64,000 nucleotides of DNA from Stichopus chloronotus. Taxonomy: Eukaryota; Echinodermata; Holothuroidea; Aspidochirotida; Stichopodidae. The stretch lies in the NCBI GenBank assembly GCA_021234535.1, contig CM037835.1, positions 6,634,001 to 6,698,000 of the forward strand. The letters run 5' to 3'. Positions 11,962 to 24,652 of this stretch are shown piece by piece (the stretch's first letter is position 1; every line of letters begins with the position of its first letter). A program made the position numbers and the translations under genes. A model generated the notes under the pieces. The model was not told the origin of the DNA. It searched no databases and was given only the letters and a program-made list of their open reading frames with translations.

Positions 11962-14959
11962 CTGTGAGAATAAGCGGAAATAGTTTTAACAGTCTGAGAG
12001 TGTGCACTAGGCAAAAAAATCCTTCAATAATTCTGAACTTAAGCAAGTCTGTACAGAAGGGTTTTGGCAGCAAAATTCTCATGACAACATATTTCTTAAC
12101 ATTTGTGAAGGAATTGTTCTACACTGATTGAATGTTTAACATATTTACTACTAACAAATGTCCCAGGGGTGTGAAATGTCCATCAAGACGGCAGAAATCT
12201 TTATAGTGTAGCTGAATATCAGCATTACACAGATGCTGTATTAAACAGAGTGTTTACTACACAATTTTTTTTTTTTTTTTGCAGCAGGAGATAGTAGTTG
12301 CACGATGTGATTTGGTTGGAATGATGTACGGTAGCCTAGCAATGTTTCATTTTGACTTTAATTTACTGTTCTCCCTGGAATTCACGATGTCACAACTTGC
12401 AATGTGTTGGTTGAAAAAAAAAACAAGAAGTAGGATGGATTTTTTACACAGGGGATCTCCAGGATTAGTTGTCGAGTTAACGCTCTGGTGAAGGTCCCAT
12501 GCTTGACAAGTAGATCCTGTGTGAGACTTTTTTATCTTAATTTGCTGGAACTGTCCAATTCACCTGAGAACAAGGATCAACCTGTCTTAAACCTTGGTTT
12601 CCATCCAGGGGTACTTACTGTTAGACCCCTGGGTACACTGCAACCACCACAGATGGTACTTTAACTGGAAGCCTCTTTGGCAAATTAAGAAAAGTAAAAC
12701 AATTATGGAATTCAGGGGGGAGGGGGAATTTTCAGAGATTTTATTTCCAACTGTTTATAGAACATAAATATTGTTGTGTTCCTTTATAAATTCGATGAAA
12801 AGATGAGTTCATAATAATTACAAGAATTAACAAGCATTGAATCTTGTTACTTGCATTCCTTCAATAAGTCTCTTGGACAACAGAATAGAAGAACATAAGG
12901 TGCGTACTGTCAAGTGGACACTGGACAGCCACGATGAAAGAGAACGAACACGAGGCAATGCCTTCCGTTAAATGTTGCTCCTTGGCTGCTTATGCAATAA
13001 GTCACAGCTGCATACCAAGAACATGCAGTCATTTAAAGACAAAAACTCATCACCCCAGACAGTTTCAATTCTCCCAATCACCTATGTCTTATCCCTCCCT
13101 CCACCTGTTTTAAATTCTTCCACATGTGTAATCTCAAAAATGGATCCCTGTATACTCTGCGTTATATGAGCTACTCTGCATCTTTCGAATGTGATGTCAA
13201 TCAAAGAGTACTGTTACTTAGAACCAGTAGAAAATTTTGCTTTCCAGAAAGTAAAAATATAGCTTTGGGTGATGAATTACTGCCTTTCATATGTTCTGTA
13301 GGTGCTGAACGCTGCTTACTTAAGTACATATTCACATAGCATTACAAACAACGTAACATTTAAAACAATGTCAAAATAATCATGAAAATCCACAAATGCA
13401 TGTTGGTTCTTCGTTTTCGCAGTTATGAATGGGGGAAGTGGTACTTTAAAATACAATAACAAATTTCTGGGCACACTCACAGGGAGTTTATGTAGACCTA
13501 GGCCTAAGGAAACTTTCCTGTTTGCTTATCAACATGTCCTTTGTCGTGATACGGCCCCAAAATCTACACATATTCAGTGAGTTCTTTCACGCCTTGGGGC
13601 TATGCATTACACGTCTTGTAAACAACAATGGAATACATTGTTATACAATCTGATATAGCTACAAACGATAGGCTACATAATCGTTGGCTCACCAAGGTAC
13701 GCTACACTGCAGTTGGCCTATTCAACTTCAAACTCAATGAGAGCGGGTAATAAGAGTCGTAGCAATATTCAATCATTTGTCCCTATGGAATCAATTCAAC
13801 TGAATTATATATTATTGTGGCAGACATCACTCTCAAATTCTTTGTTATTTACCCACTGTAGCGCCGTGGTCACTTTTATTTTCTCCTCTCGCTTTATGTT
13901 GATGTACTGTCAGACTGGGTAGTATAATGTTTATGTACCTCGTACATCGCTCGTCTCTTCTTTAATCTCTAGTAGCAATTGAGCGAAAGCTCTGTCTTTT
14001 TCTAGTGGGTGGCGTCTATCTAGTGCGTCCACCGTATGATGTCCGTATAAAGGGCAATTTATTTTCATGATGGACAACGACAGACAACGGCATTACGATA
14101 TTGTTATCAAGTTTGTGCTTTGCCAGATGCTGAAATTCACATCACCGTGCTTGATTGAAAACCATCAGTTGGAAAAGGAACGAAGAAACTGGAGAGATTT
14201 GACAATGCCTTAGGCCTAGGCTTACGAAGCAAGTCCACATGTCCAGGCTCTACGTACCCGTTGACATACATGATACAATGACTAGGCCTGTTGACTGAAG
14301 ACAATTGCTGTACAATAACTATCAGCATTACCATGGCATGGGCATGGCCAGGGTTCAACCAACACTTGACCAGCAGCTAACTTAGGTCAACTTTGTCGGT
14401 CCACTCCGGGAGATCTGAGACCCTGGTCTAGTTCCCAGTTACCACATGTAATGTATATACACTACAGTACTGTAAGGAGATACAGCTCCCACCATCTCAG
14501 TAGTACAATACTTGGCTAGACAGAACAAAATTGCAGACATTATGAAAAAGGTAAAGTTGCAAAGTCTGCCGGGGAGACTGACACCCAGAGTGAAAGTAAC
14601 TGACTGATATTTGCAATGTACATTTACAAACAAATGTAAATTCATTAGAAGGTACAGGGAATATTGTTTTCATATGACACGTAATATTCTTTTTAACTTA
14701 GAGGTCCTCAGTGTCTGTTTTAGAGGTCTTTGTATTAGAAACACCCCTGTCAAATTATCTTATAAACACAACTTCAACATATGGAATCTTAAACTGGCTT
14801 CATATGCATTTGTTCAGTGCCACTTTGAGTTCAAGATTCTCAATGTTGACCGTTGTGATATCAGTCAGTTTCATTAACTTGGGTCACAATGGGGTTGTGT
14901 GATGAAACCTTTAAAACCCAGTACAGTATCTCAGCAAGGGTTCCTTAGACTGACTTTGT
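11962..14959. other. Region between divergently read SMUG1 and sulfotransferase genes
   Basis: Should hold the non-coding first exon and promoter of SMUG1 and probably regulatory sequence for the sulfotransferase gene, but no TATA box, Inr or exon could be assigned with confidence. It contains one MITE-like repeat copy (13032-13288). A 49-codon open frame starting with two ATGs near 14066 (plus strand) has no splice partner that fits and no recognised homology. Confidence 0.35.
13032..13288. repeat. MITE-like inverted-repeat element, copy 1
   Basis: About 257 bp. The outer ends resemble TTTAAAGAC and its complement GCCTTTC. Inside them are the inverted pair TCATCACCC (13047) and GGGTGATGA (ending 13275). 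The core CCCCAGACAGTTTCAATTCT and the following body are shared with copies at 15.1, 23.4 and 25.5 kb. It has no coding capacity. The structure suggests a non-autonomous DNA transposon; no clean target duplication was seen. Confidence 0.75.
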
Positions 14960-17650
14960 ATGTGGAAGGCCTACACATATAGGCCTATGGCATGGTGTAG
15001 AGACGATTTGTTCATTTTGCTATGGAGTTCAAATGTCATTATAAGGCCATATGGTAAATTTGGAAAACTTGTAAGTAGTCACTCATCGCCCCAGACAGTT
15101 CCGATTGTCCCAACCACTTCTAGGTGTGCTCTCCCACATCTCAAACTCCTCTAGATGTGTAATCAAAATATGGGGCCCCTTTAATTGTTAGCTGAGTTTT
15201 TGATATGAGCTACTTTGCAAGTTTTGAATTTAATGTCAGTGAAAGAGTAAGTTAGAACCAACTGAGAATTTTTATTACCCCTAGCCAAAAATGCAACTTC
15301 GGGTGATGAATGGTCACCTCTTCTCAGCATGGACAGACTGCATATTTGGTATGTGTACCATCAGTGTTATACTTTTTGTCATAATTAGTACTTTTGCTTT
15401 GCAATTTGGTAACTGTAAGCAGCTACTGTAGGCTATACATTTCATTAAATCTTTGGTTACTTCACTGAAATGACTTAATGCCATCTTGTGCTCTGTTTTC
15501 TTTTAGGTGTGCAGGTATTTATGTTTACGTATAGCAGTAGCAGTAGTCATACTCACAACTGTTGCACTATGGTATTGGTCTGGCAGTTTTCAGTGGACAA
15601 AAGGCATGCAGTCACAGAGAAAGATTTCTGATCGTATCAAGACTGTGTAAGTAGCAAGTGAAATACAACTTTGTAAGAGTTTCTCTGAAATTGACTTGTT
15701 TATACAGTAGTTGAATTCACTGTTGTGTGCTTGATTCAGTCACATGTATACTGCAGTACAGTAGTGGAATTTATCCAGTGATTTTATACACTTGTTTTCA
15801 ACAATTCTTATTACTCACTGATACATGTGTGTCAATGCATACAGTACCCATTCACTTTTAAACTCAAAAATACTACTTTTGAAATTATATATTGCTCTTA
15901 TAGTACTTTGATACTCATATTGAGCATGACATTTCAAAAAAGTTTGCACACTACTTTAGCTAATAAAACTTTTTGATTGAGGAATTTATTGGTATGAATT
16001 TTGCTAGGCTTCTATATTCCCTAGATGGTATTTTATTTGGCTCCATTATGTTGTTGTTTAGATATTATGTTAGTGGCACAATTCTCTTGGAAAGTTGATG
16101 ATGCTCTAGATTGCATCATAAGTGAAAGAGTGCAACATGCAGTACTTTAGTGTTTAGAATGTCAAAAGCTTGGTGTGTCAAATAAGGAGGTGTCAGAATG
16201 TACAATGGTGACCACATGCGTATTTGTCTGCAATTAATAACAGAAATCTTGTCAATACATTCAACATTATAGCTTTCTAGACTTTTGCAGTTTCAAATGA
16301 TTCATTTGTTTCATAAAATTTCATGTATGGTAAACTCAAGGTAATATTTTGCATTTACCCAGAATTATGACTGGACTTACCCTCACAGTCTTGCTGTTAT
16401 AATGCCATGATAAATCTTCTCAAATAATCATTAACCTTCACCTCAGAAGTTGTCGGCCTAGATTACATGAATGAAATTGGCCTATATAATCTATTCTCTT
16501 TTCTTTTCTAAACAGGCTCTCTGAAAAGAAGCAAGAAATAAAATCCACTGGCAACAAGGCTCATAACAGTAAAGGCATGCATATGTTTCTAACCCATCCC
16601 TGCAAGGAACCTTGCAAAAATATTGTTTTAATTAAGACTCACAAAACTGGAAGCACGACTCTTGCTCACATTGTTAACAGTTTTGGATATGCCAGGAACA
16701 TGTCATTTTTGCTGCCCAAAGATGTGAGATATGGTCGCAGTTTCAATTGGGAGGTGGACCCCTTGGAGCAGGGTCCCAAGGGCTTCCTGCCACCTTTCCA
16801 CCAGTTGGAGTCTGTGCATCAGCCAAGGTACAACATATTTACACTTCACACCACCTTTAACTACCAAATGATGGAGAGGATGATGGCACCAGGTGCCAAG
16901 TATGTCACCAGTGTCCGTGACCCTGTGAGGCAGTTTGAATCAGCCTTTGTCTTTTACAAGTTTTACCTGGCATTGCCAGAGACATTCCAGAATAAGGCCA
17001 TTGACATGGATGCCAAAATAGAAGAATGGTTAAGATCCCCTCAGTATTACAGGGACAGATATAAACAGGTTGTCAAACAGGGTCTGGTAAAGACACCAAA
17101 TTCAGAGCTCTTTTGCCACAACAGTCAGATGAGAGACCTAGGGTTCAACATGGACCGCCAAGAGAGCGTTGAAGCCGCCCTAGAGTACATCTCAATCCTG
17201 GATGGGCAGTTCGATGCTGTGGTGATCACGGAGTATTTTGATGAGTCGTTGCTAGTCTTGAGGAAAGAGCTCTGCTGGAGCACTGACGACATATTGTACA
17301 TTTCTCAAAATGAGCGCCCGGAAGAAATGAAGACAGCCACTCTACCTGAACATCTACGTAGGTCTATAAGGGCATGGAATGCAGCAGACCAACTGCTATT
17401 TGAGCATTTCAACAAGAGTCTCTGGCAGAAGATTGCAGATTATGGAGATGGTTTCAGGTCAGACCTGGAAGCTTTCCGTGAACAATTGAGAAGAATCTTT
17501 CGAAGCTGCATAGAAGGAAAAGAAGACAAGCTGGAGTTTTCCAGAGTGAAGTATACCAAAAGGAAAACTGCTCCAAAGGTTTGTAAACTTTTGGCATCAA
17601 CCAAAAATCAGCTCATGGAGAAAATTCGTGAAAGGCAAGTTGTAACATAG
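14960..17650 (+). CDS. Galactose-3-O-sulfotransferase-like Golgi enzyme
   Basis: Model join(14960..15070, 15507..15646, 16516..17650), 461 residues. Exon 2 encodes a signal anchor (IAVAVVILTTVALWYW) typical of type II Golgi sulfotransferases. Exon 3 carries the catalytic domain: NIVLIKTHKTGSTTLAHI (5'-phosphosulfate loop, residues 119-136) and VTSVRDPVRQFESAF (3'-phosphate site, about residues 214-228). YFDESLLVLRKELCW is typical of the Gal3ST/galactosylceramide sulfotransferase family. The expected reaction is transfer of sulfate from PAPS to O-3 of galactose on glycolipid or glycoprotein. Exons 2 and 3 are firm (phase 2 at 15646/16516). Exon 1 is tentative: it has a good donor at 15071 and phase 0, and ATG codons at 14960 or 14987, but it ends beside a repeat copy. 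An AATAAA lies at 18193-18198. The exact family member and acceptor sugar cannot be told. Confidence 0.85.
15083..15309. repeat. MITE-like inverted-repeat element, copy 2
   Basis: Same family as 13032-13288. It starts TCATCGCCCCAGACAG and ends GGGTGATGA. Outer ends are more diverged, so limits are approximate. It sits in the proposed first intron of the sulfotransferase gene, 12 bases after the proposed donor. Confidence 0.7.
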
Positions 17651-20600
17651 TTTATTATGTAAGACATTAGTCACTTTTTCAGGTTTGTTTCTGGTATGAA
17701 TGGGACTATGTGTAATGGAATACAAATTGAGGCTTATAATTTTAACTAGATGGAATTTTTCTCATTCTTTCTTTGAAAAAGGAGGGGGGTTGGTTGATGT
17801 TCAAACATGAAAAAGCTTCTTGACATTATATTGGTATCTTCATCAGTAGAGTGGTAGCTTAGTGTGGATCAGAAAGGAGATGTGCAGTGTATGCACTAAT
17901 TCCCTTGAGAAGAGAGAGACATGCCTTTGTCTAACTTATTCTTCATCTGCACAGATCAGCCATAGTCTTTTCTGTATCTTTGCAAGCCACTCATAGCAAA
18001 ATAATGGGTTTGCTTGCAATGGTGCATTTGTCGGGTTTTCTTTCCAAATCCTCCAATTGTCGATGTCACAGCCGAGCTATTGGACATGTTTCTGTCTCTA
18101 ACAAACTAAATTTGAGTAGATCTATGACTTCTTAGTACTATTCTACATCCTTGTCGTGATTTGTCTCAAAGATAAGTGCAAAATAACAAATCAATAAAGT
18201 ATTTTCACACCTGTGACTTATTCTCTTTAAGTTGTCCTTGGCAGCAGGTAACACATGCATGCATAACATATTTCAGTGACTCCATTCCTTAAAATAAGAC
18301 TGACTTTTTTCCTGAGATAGACACAATTTCACTCTATGCCAGTAATCAGCAATAAACAAACCGAATTACAGCATGTCAGCTTGGCCAAATTGTTACATAT
18401 CAAATGCAGCAGAAGGTTCCTTACTTTATGCCAAATGCTGTCGATGTATAGACACTCTTTTTGACCACTCTAGAATTTCAGTCAGACTGATCAAAACTAT
18501 TGCTTGCAGGTGTATAGTTTAGTAATGCGTAGAAAAGTTTCACTTTTGTACGTACCTTATGAAATAAGTTGAGTGGTTATGACCCTTCTGTTGGCTCTGC
18601 TATGACTTTAATATTGAGATCTGTCTTTCTCACAGTGATTGCTCCTTGCTATGTTTGCCGCGTGTTCTTGCCAGTTTGATGTACAGAATGTATTTCAAAA
18701 TGTGGTATTGTATAGGTAATATTGTTGTTTTGTGTGGAGAGTAGCACTTGTCTTTAACAAATGCTAAATATTGTTCTGAGTATATTTCATTTAGGTTGAG
18801 GTATGCATGTGACAAGGGAGGGGGGGGGGGGTAGGAGTGACAGGAGTATGATTCCATTAACTGACATGTTTTGATGGTCTAGAGAGGGACTTTCCTCCTT
18901 TGCCTTAGAGGGTTTCATCAAGTAACCATTAATTAAACTACATCAATTAAGACAAACTTTAGTGTTATTTCCAGGTGTCTTTGATATGTTGTTTATGATT
19001 CACTGAAATTCACTGAAATTGAAAAATGATAACATATGCTCATTCATTGGATTTTTGATGAGTATTATAAAATGAAATGTTAATATTATATTGTGTTCCT
19101 TTTAATGGTATTTTGTGTATTGGCAATCGGTCTTTGGTATGCCTATACTTTTATAGCATCTTAACTATCATTTATTCTGTTTACAAGTCATCTGTGAAAA
19201 TGTATGTAAAATAATTTGGATTAATAATACGTAAAATGAAATGGTCACCTGTAAATGTGATTACATTAATAAAAAATTACATTAATAAAAAAAGAGTACG
19301 TTTTCAACTGGCCAAGTCCATAATTTGTATTGTCTTGGAAAAAAAAATGAAGATGAAAAGCTCATGAATGTTTATTGCAATGCATTTTTTCTCCCCAAAC
19401 AAGAAGTTTCTTTGGAAAGGTAAACAAATTCGGTCTCAATGAAAGGAGAAGCTTAAACTATATACCTGTAATAGAAATGGCAAAATCCATTTCATCTTGT
19501 GGTCAGCTCAGGATGGCGGTCAAAAATAGAGGCGATGAGTCGATTTGCCCCCCCCCCCTCTCACAAACATATGCTGGCTATCTCCTGATACAGACCTGCT
19601 TTATTGAATCAACCGGTCTGAATTTGAACCGGTACCATCCAGGTGATATAGATGAGCCATGCCTTGGCAACTGAACTGAATAATCCTCCTTACCAATTTC
19701 AGCCCCGGGGTGCTCGAGACTGGTCTGGACTAGTCTTGATTTCCAAAAACTCGGAGTTCAATTACTCTGTCCTGAGGACTCAGTGGACCCCGCAAGATTT
19801 CTTAAAAATACATGTTTCATGCAATTTTGATGGAAAAAGTTACTATTAAAAATGGAAATCTCGAATCATCTCAAACTGTGAGACGTATCTGGACTTGTTC
19901 AGTTAAGATACGATACAGCCACCCATGAACGCACGCCTGCCGCAGTGGCGACCAGGTCCCGCAAAGTTGAAAATAGCAAAAGACTGCGATATCGAATCAG
20001 GTGGAAAACCGCAATACACAACATTACTAGAGTGTCAATTACTGGAGGGAAGCAATGTTCTACCAGGGTTCCACGTACGTGGAAATTCTGTGCTACATTC
20101 TCACCGGTGTCTAAAGTTTGCAGCTAACTTGAATTTGCTAGTTTGACTCCCAAGAAGTTTCTCGCACTAGACATTTATAGTTTCCCTGGTTTATTTTATA
20201 TGAAAATTATAAGATAAGAATAAGATAACTGGCAAGGCGAGAGAGACTGGTATTTCCTGCATTCTGAGATACATTATTGTTTATTTATTTTGTATTATTT
20301 ATTGTATTAATATTATTTACTCTATGCCCTTCTTCCCCGTCGGGGATTTCAAGATAGACCTAAAGAATACTCAGCTGAAATTCACAAGGCCATATAGACT
20401 TAGTTGGGAGTGCTATTTCTTGCGATCTGATCAGCATTATATCCCAAAATTTTCTCGGCACGCTAGATGATGGTGGCTCTGCTTAGGTAGTGCCATTGCT
20501 GCTTCTCCGTTTCTTCAACCCCTTGCCCCGTCATACTTACCACCCCCTGTCACTTCCCCTCCTTCTCATGAGCTAAAATGAAAGGCCACTTCGCTGAAAC

Positions 20601-23056
20601 ATGCAAGACCAGGGAGACTGGGGACTTTCCTGCAGTCATTGTTATTTCTTATCTAAAATTTCTCAAAACATGATACGCGAGTTGATAGTGGCTTTCCGCT
20701 TAAATCGTTCCATTACTCTTTGTCCTCCTACTGTTAAGCCTTTTCCCTATTTACCCTACCGCTTTGATGTCAAAGGCTGGTTACACCACCGTGAATGCAT
20801 TTCTTTTTGGGAGTGCCTTCCCCATCATAATGTTATCAATTTAAAAGTTTTGCCCCACCCCCTCCTTTTTTTGCGGACGAGCAAAGGCGGATGCCATCAA
20901 GTCTCGCCAAAGGGAAGATGTCAAATCGAATTAGAACCCGGTTCTTGCTGTAGTTTTCTGTTAATGTGGATTCTCAACGTATCGTAGTCAGCAGATCTTT
21001 GGCAGACGGGGTATCAAGATGAGACTACAATAAGCCAGTTTGTTGTCAAAGATGATCATGAATCCCTAATCCCTGAAAAGTTGTTACCGATTGAGATGAC
21101 AAATGAATACGTTTTTTTTTACTTTTTTTTCAAATTGTTTTTTCCTATATTTAGGGAAAATGTAAATTTTAAATTTAAGGAACAGAAATTTAGATTCAAA
21201 ATACATTAAGTCCGTGAAGAATGGTATTTAGCTGGTGTCTACGACAATATAGCCTGGTTGGTATATTAAGTTTGTGCAGATGATCTATCTGGTATTTTTG
21301 CACAGCGAAATGTATAACATCAACTAGGTGGAAAAATGCCATGACAACCCCAATACCCAATTAAAGTGTAAAGTTCAAATTTGGTAAATGATTAAAGAAC
21401 AAATGATCTAGCTAGCATAAGTTTCAGTTGTATGCAGAAATTATTTTTGCCTTACATAACCCAAGCTATTGATATGTGGAGATAGTATTACAGAAAAGGG
21501 TTGTCGTGTATCCATGCTGTTAAATTTTAATTTTAAATATTGTCACAGTACTAAATAATTACAATACTACGTTGTAAAGTCTTATTTCTTAAAAATTGGT
21601 TAATCTTGGATATGCAAGGATTCATGACTTACTTGAAGAAAGTAACAATTCGTCTTGAAGTCGGATTTTTTTAGTTTAAAAGAGTGAAGTTGATATGTTG
21701 AGTTTTTCTCTGTGAAAAGTTTGACTCTTTGAAGTCGAAATTTCGACATTTCTGAGATATTTTCACCAGGTCCTAACAGTTCCTAACCGCAAAAACCATT
21801 ATGACATGTAAATTGCTAAGATCTTGCTCAATTTACCAGTGTTGCCGTTGCTTGCAAAAATCACAAAATCTTGAAAAAATGGATCCATTGTAAGAAGCTC
21901 TAAAAATTTAAATTGCCAAATCTTGAAAAATTTAGACAATCTTTGAAGACTGCAAAAATACCACATTTATTACCATAAATTTGGCAGGTTGTGTCACAGA
22001 AATTTCTTTCGACTTGATTTCCGTTCTAATATTACCCTAATACCTAATCCTGACAATGATCATGAATTGCGAAACACAGGAATCCCAGTTGGGTGTTGCG
22101 CATGCGCACACTGTCCTTCAACTTAGGTCCTGTGACTTATGCATGTTTCTATGTTTAGTAAATGGTTGATGCGCACGAAAAAAAAAAAAAACGGCGACTA
22201 ACCTTTACATCCTCTATCAAGGAGCCTAAACCTTTACTTTTAATGTAACCCTAATTATCAATCGCTGAATGGCTAAAATCTCCATCGTCGTGCCAGTAAA
22301 CCTTTTGTTGGCATGTTGGGGCCATTTGCACACACACACACAAACAAACAATAACGGGCAAACAACAAGTCACCTTTAAAACGATTCTAAACATTTTGTA
22401 ATGCGTCATCAATTGCTTTGTGATTATTCATAAATTTCAAAATTGCCTAACCTCTTTGACGGGATGTGTACAGTAAAATAATGTGATCTTGGACAATAAT
22501 ATTAGAATATATTAAGTGGCTTCAGCTACTGGAATGAATCATAATTAAGGTATGCATCCTCTTTCACTTATTTCTTAACCGATTGGCAACTATTGGGGAA
22601 TGAATATATCTCCACCCTCTCCCCACCTCATTCCTCCCGTACTACAGCTATTGGCATAAGCGGACTTTGAGCAAAGAATTGAAGTGTCACGGTGGGAATT
22701 AAGCAAGCCTGACTCCACGATGGTATATGTTTACTCTGCGTGAACTCCATCGAAGGAGACTGTCACTAACGTTTGGAGCGTAGCTCAGGCTGCAGATGTG
22801 GTACGTCCAATATATGTATGTATAAGTATTTCCTTTATTTTTAGAACACCGTAGTTAGGAAATTTACGCTTCCACCGAGAATAATGTTGGTTTTTTCTTT
22901 CTTTCTTTTTTAATTTCACGTTAAAAAGTGGGGAAATATATGTGTTAGTTTTCCCTTCCTCATAAAATTTAGGGATTTGTTTCCCCGCCCTCGATTGACC
23001 CTGCACGGTCAGGCAAAACTGTTCTATATACACATAGAGCAGAATTATTTCTATGT

Positions 23057-23099
23057 ATCACCCGAAACAGCCTGCTTACAGCAGGATGTTTCGGGTGAT
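23057..23099. repeat. Near-perfect 43-bp hairpin
   Basis: Two 20-bp arms with one mismatch around a 3-base TAC loop. The outer part reads ATCACCCGAAAC and its complement GTTTCGGGTGAT. The outermost ATCACCC/GGGTGAT matches the inner terminal inverted repeat of the MITE-like family, one copy of which lies 310 bp downstream. It could be a foldback remnant, a recombination product of element ends, or an RNA hairpin. Confidence 0.8.
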
Positions 23100-23407
23100 G
23101 TCTCTTTTATAGTGACTGTGTACCATGGTCGTTGAACCTTTCGACTTCGAAGACTTAAATAAAGCCTTTTGTAGATTTCTATTCTTTTACTTTAATCACC
23201 ACACAGAATCATTACTCATAACTATAAAGTTTACACAACAGTATTTGTTGTTTCCTGTCCGTTTGAGTTCATTGTTCCCAGAACAGGCCACACATACGTT
23301 TCGCGTAGCATATAAGAACCTATAGCGTATATACAGCGTGTAGGTCTAACCGTAGCTATAGTTTCTAGCTAGGATCAACATTCCAATTACCAATGGCAGT
23401 ACGAACG

Positions 23408-23664
23408 TTTAAAGGCTGTAATGCATCACCCCAGACAGTTTAAATTCTCCCAAGCACCTACCTCTAGTCCCTCCCTCAGCCTGTCTTATATTCCTCCACA
23501 TGTGTAATCAAAACAATGGATCCCTGTGTACGTTGTGTAATACGAGCTGCTCTGCATCTTTCGAATTTGCTGGCAATCTAAGAGTACTGTAACTTAGAAC
23601 CAGTTGAGAATTTTCCTTTCAGGGAGGTAAAAATATAGCTTAGGGTGATGCAATGAGCCTTTAA
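23408..23664. repeat. MITE-like inverted-repeat element, copy 3
   Basis: The best-preserved ends of the family: TTTAAAGGCT at the left and AGCCTTTAA at the right, with inner pair CATCACCC (23424) and GGGTGATG (ending 23650). About 257 bp, no coding capacity. It shows that the terminal inverted repeat is about 23 bp long with internal divergence. Confidence 0.8.
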
Positions 23665-24652
23665 TGGTAACCTGCATCTCTTAAAACATTATGGCCTATA
23701 TACGCCACATAAAATGGTAAGTTGCGTGGCAACGACATCACATATCTTACTAAAAATTTGCCTTATTAGTTGACGTCACAATCAGAGGAAAAAGATACTT
23801 TGTATGCCTTGCCCTACGTCTGAATGATGTTGGCCTGCCTTCTGACGTACCTCTGACGGTATATACTTCATGTAAGCTATTCTAAAACTCAGGTGAATAT
23901 ACTTCAGAAGGGAAATGTTTATATAGCCTGAATAGCTTCTACTGAATAGCAGGTGTGTATTCAGGTCAGTTTGAGGTTGACTTATATGAATTTTATACCC
24001 TTCTGACTGTGCGTGTTCCATCATGATGTGTAATGTTTCAAGTCGTGGCCATATTGTGAAAAAAAATGATAGCGTACCTTAGTCGGTCCCTCCCCTGGTA
24101 CGTGAAAGTAGTAGGATGGCTAGGCTTATACTGCAAAATCACTAAGAAAGAAGCTTGTCGTGGACCTTATTTAACAATTAATTAGTCTAACTGTCAGACC
24201 TACAAGTCAAAGGCTGGTACCTATAGTATGATGGACTTGTTGAAAAATGATAAGGAATGCTATAGATTCGTATTTTAGACAGTGACTGAATTATACATAT
24301 CTCGCATAATGGCTAATATGTGTGCATCGTACATACTGTCTTTCACTGCTCACGTACAAATTTCTGTGAGTTGTTCGCCGTTGTATGTATGAAAATATAA
24401 CTATTCATAGTACAACGTGATATATATGTGAACAATAATTTATTTAGTAAAACTGCGGAATTCGAGTAAATGAAAACTCGACGAAGGTTGGCAGCCTCTG
24501 CATATAGTGCATAGAAAGGGTGTATTATAATTTGCTGAGAGAGAGCGCTACCTCCATGGAGGCTACTTTGTTATTGTTAATAGGCTACACCCGAACTGAC
24601 CCTTTAGTTGCATTTGGCGTTCCATATGCTTCGTACTGAACGAAAGTTCATT

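Larger units (their letters stand above)
17651..24652. other. 3' UTR and intergenic region, repeats only
   Basis: Starts with the sulfotransferase 3' UTR (AATAAA 18193-18198). No supported gene follows for nearly 7 kb. It holds poly-G and poly-C runs (18820-18831, 19548-19558), a CA-type microsatellite (22329-22343), a hairpin (23057-23099), a MITE-like copy (23408-23664), and a segment at about 22840-23030 that resembles one at about 53920-54010. Short open frames such as 20601-20987 look incidental. The right end should contain the CCDC12 promoter; no core element was identified. Confidence 0.4.

Noticed and set aside
14066..14215. Short plus-strand frame starting ATGATG, considered as sulfotransferase exon 1
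   Set aside because: No donor in a phase that joins the acceptor at 15507; the 14960-15070 exon fits better.
20601..20987. 128-codon plus-strand frame
   Set aside because: Isolated, composition not protein-like, no splice signals or homology recognised.
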